The translations under genes and the position numbers were made by a program. DNA of 64,000 bases from Bacteroidota bacterium (GTDB lineage: Bacteria > Bacteroidota > Bacteroidia > UKL13-3): assembly GCA_947464275.1 (NCBI GenBank), contig CANHVU010000001.1:248993-312992 (forward strand), in the 5' to 3' direction. The notes under the pieces are model-generated. The model saw only the letters and a program-made list of their open reading frames with translations, ran no database searches and was not told where the DNA came from. Shown one piece after another: positions 63,797 to 64,000 of the stretch (within the stretch, counting starts at the first letter, position 1; each line of letters starts with the position of its first letter).

Positions 63797-64000
63797 TTAG
63801 TGTGTTTTTAAAACATACTTCAATACTTTTTGATATAGCTCATCTGGCTTAAAGGGCTTGGTAACAAAATCGTTCATACCAGCTTCTAATACTTTATTTC
63901 TGGTTTCTAAAAATGCATCAGCACTTAAAGCTATAATAGGCACTTCGCGGTTTTTAACGGGTGTATTTGGTGAGCGAATTAACTCTGCAGCTTCAAAACC
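63797..64000 (-). CDS. Response-regulator receiver domain, C-terminal part (cut by window edge)
   Basis: The last 67 codons of a minus-strand gene that continues beyond position 64000. IALSADAF with the switch Thr/Ser region, AGMNDFVTKPFKPDELYQKV with the conserved Lys, and the stop after LKTH identify the end of a receiver domain. The ending right after the domain suggests a stand-alone regulator or the C-terminus of a hybrid kinase. Confidence 0.85.
   Translation of the reverse strand, partial: GFEAAELIRSPNTPVKNREVPIIALSADAFLETRNKVLEAGMNDFVTKPFKPDELYQKVLKYVLKTH

Overview
The window is AT-rich chromosomal DNA (about one third G+C by eye) from a member of the Bacteroidota. The grounds are a gliding-motility-type C-terminal domain and T9SS type A sorting domains, DUF2723, DUF2851, DUF4153 and DUF5723 family proteins, an Omp28-like protein, a TPR-histidine kinase with a LytTR regulator, promoters of the TAnnTTTG type, and frequent TTG/GTG starts without Shine-Dalgarno sequences. 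I cannot name the genus. Most genes are ordinary housekeeping, envelope and regulatory genes.

Layout. 1-3326: end of a very large secreted adhesin-like protein with 11 Ig-like units. 3414-6441: a co-directional glycan-modification group (TylF-type methyltransferase, second methyltransferase, GT8 glycosyltransferase, GNAT-like protein). 6571-10993: the two halves of a split transketolase, separated by a von Willebrand A protein and a lipoprotein. 11303-17130 (minus strand): a secreted beta-helix protein with dockerin-like calcium loops, a TPR sensor kinase and its LytTR response regulator; the beta-helix gene and the kinase gene share a conserved upstream element of about 39 bp. 17269-25538 (minus strand): fasciclin lipoprotein, YwqK-like exported protein, aldehyde dehydrogenase, TPR protein, thioesterase, DUF4153 protein, and a plus-strand tRNA-Arg(CCG). 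25829-41177: central metabolism (pgk, fumC, pyrF), SDR oxidoreductase, secreted endonuclease I, MsbA-like exporter with a glycosyltransferase, DUF5723 protein.

41204-46296 is the accessory part and the most unusual stretch. Eight short plus-strand genes (small membrane proteins, a periplasmic protein, an LprI-like lipoprotein, a SUKH/SMI1-KNR4 protein) are interleaved with nine full or partial copies of an imperfect inverted repeat of about 80 bp, all in the same orientation as the genes. Each copy that retains its 5' half carries a match to the Bacteroidota promoter (TTG, 17-19 bp, TAnnTTTG), and most copies that retain the 3' half form a short hairpin. Two copies of a 157-bp block made of three palindromes flank seven of the genes. 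It looks like a gene-cassette array, possibly of immunity-type genes, but no recombinase lies in the window.

46382-64000: a DUF2723 glycosyltransferase-like protein, a compact envelope/redox operon (YHS, Omp28-like, DoxX-like, beta-barrel, YceI), DinB-like and NRDE proteins, an operon of ATP-grasp, LysE, Crp/Fnr and histidine kinase genes, murQ, an S41 peptidase, a polyprenyl synthase, maeB, and the 3' end of a receiver-domain protein cut by the window edge.
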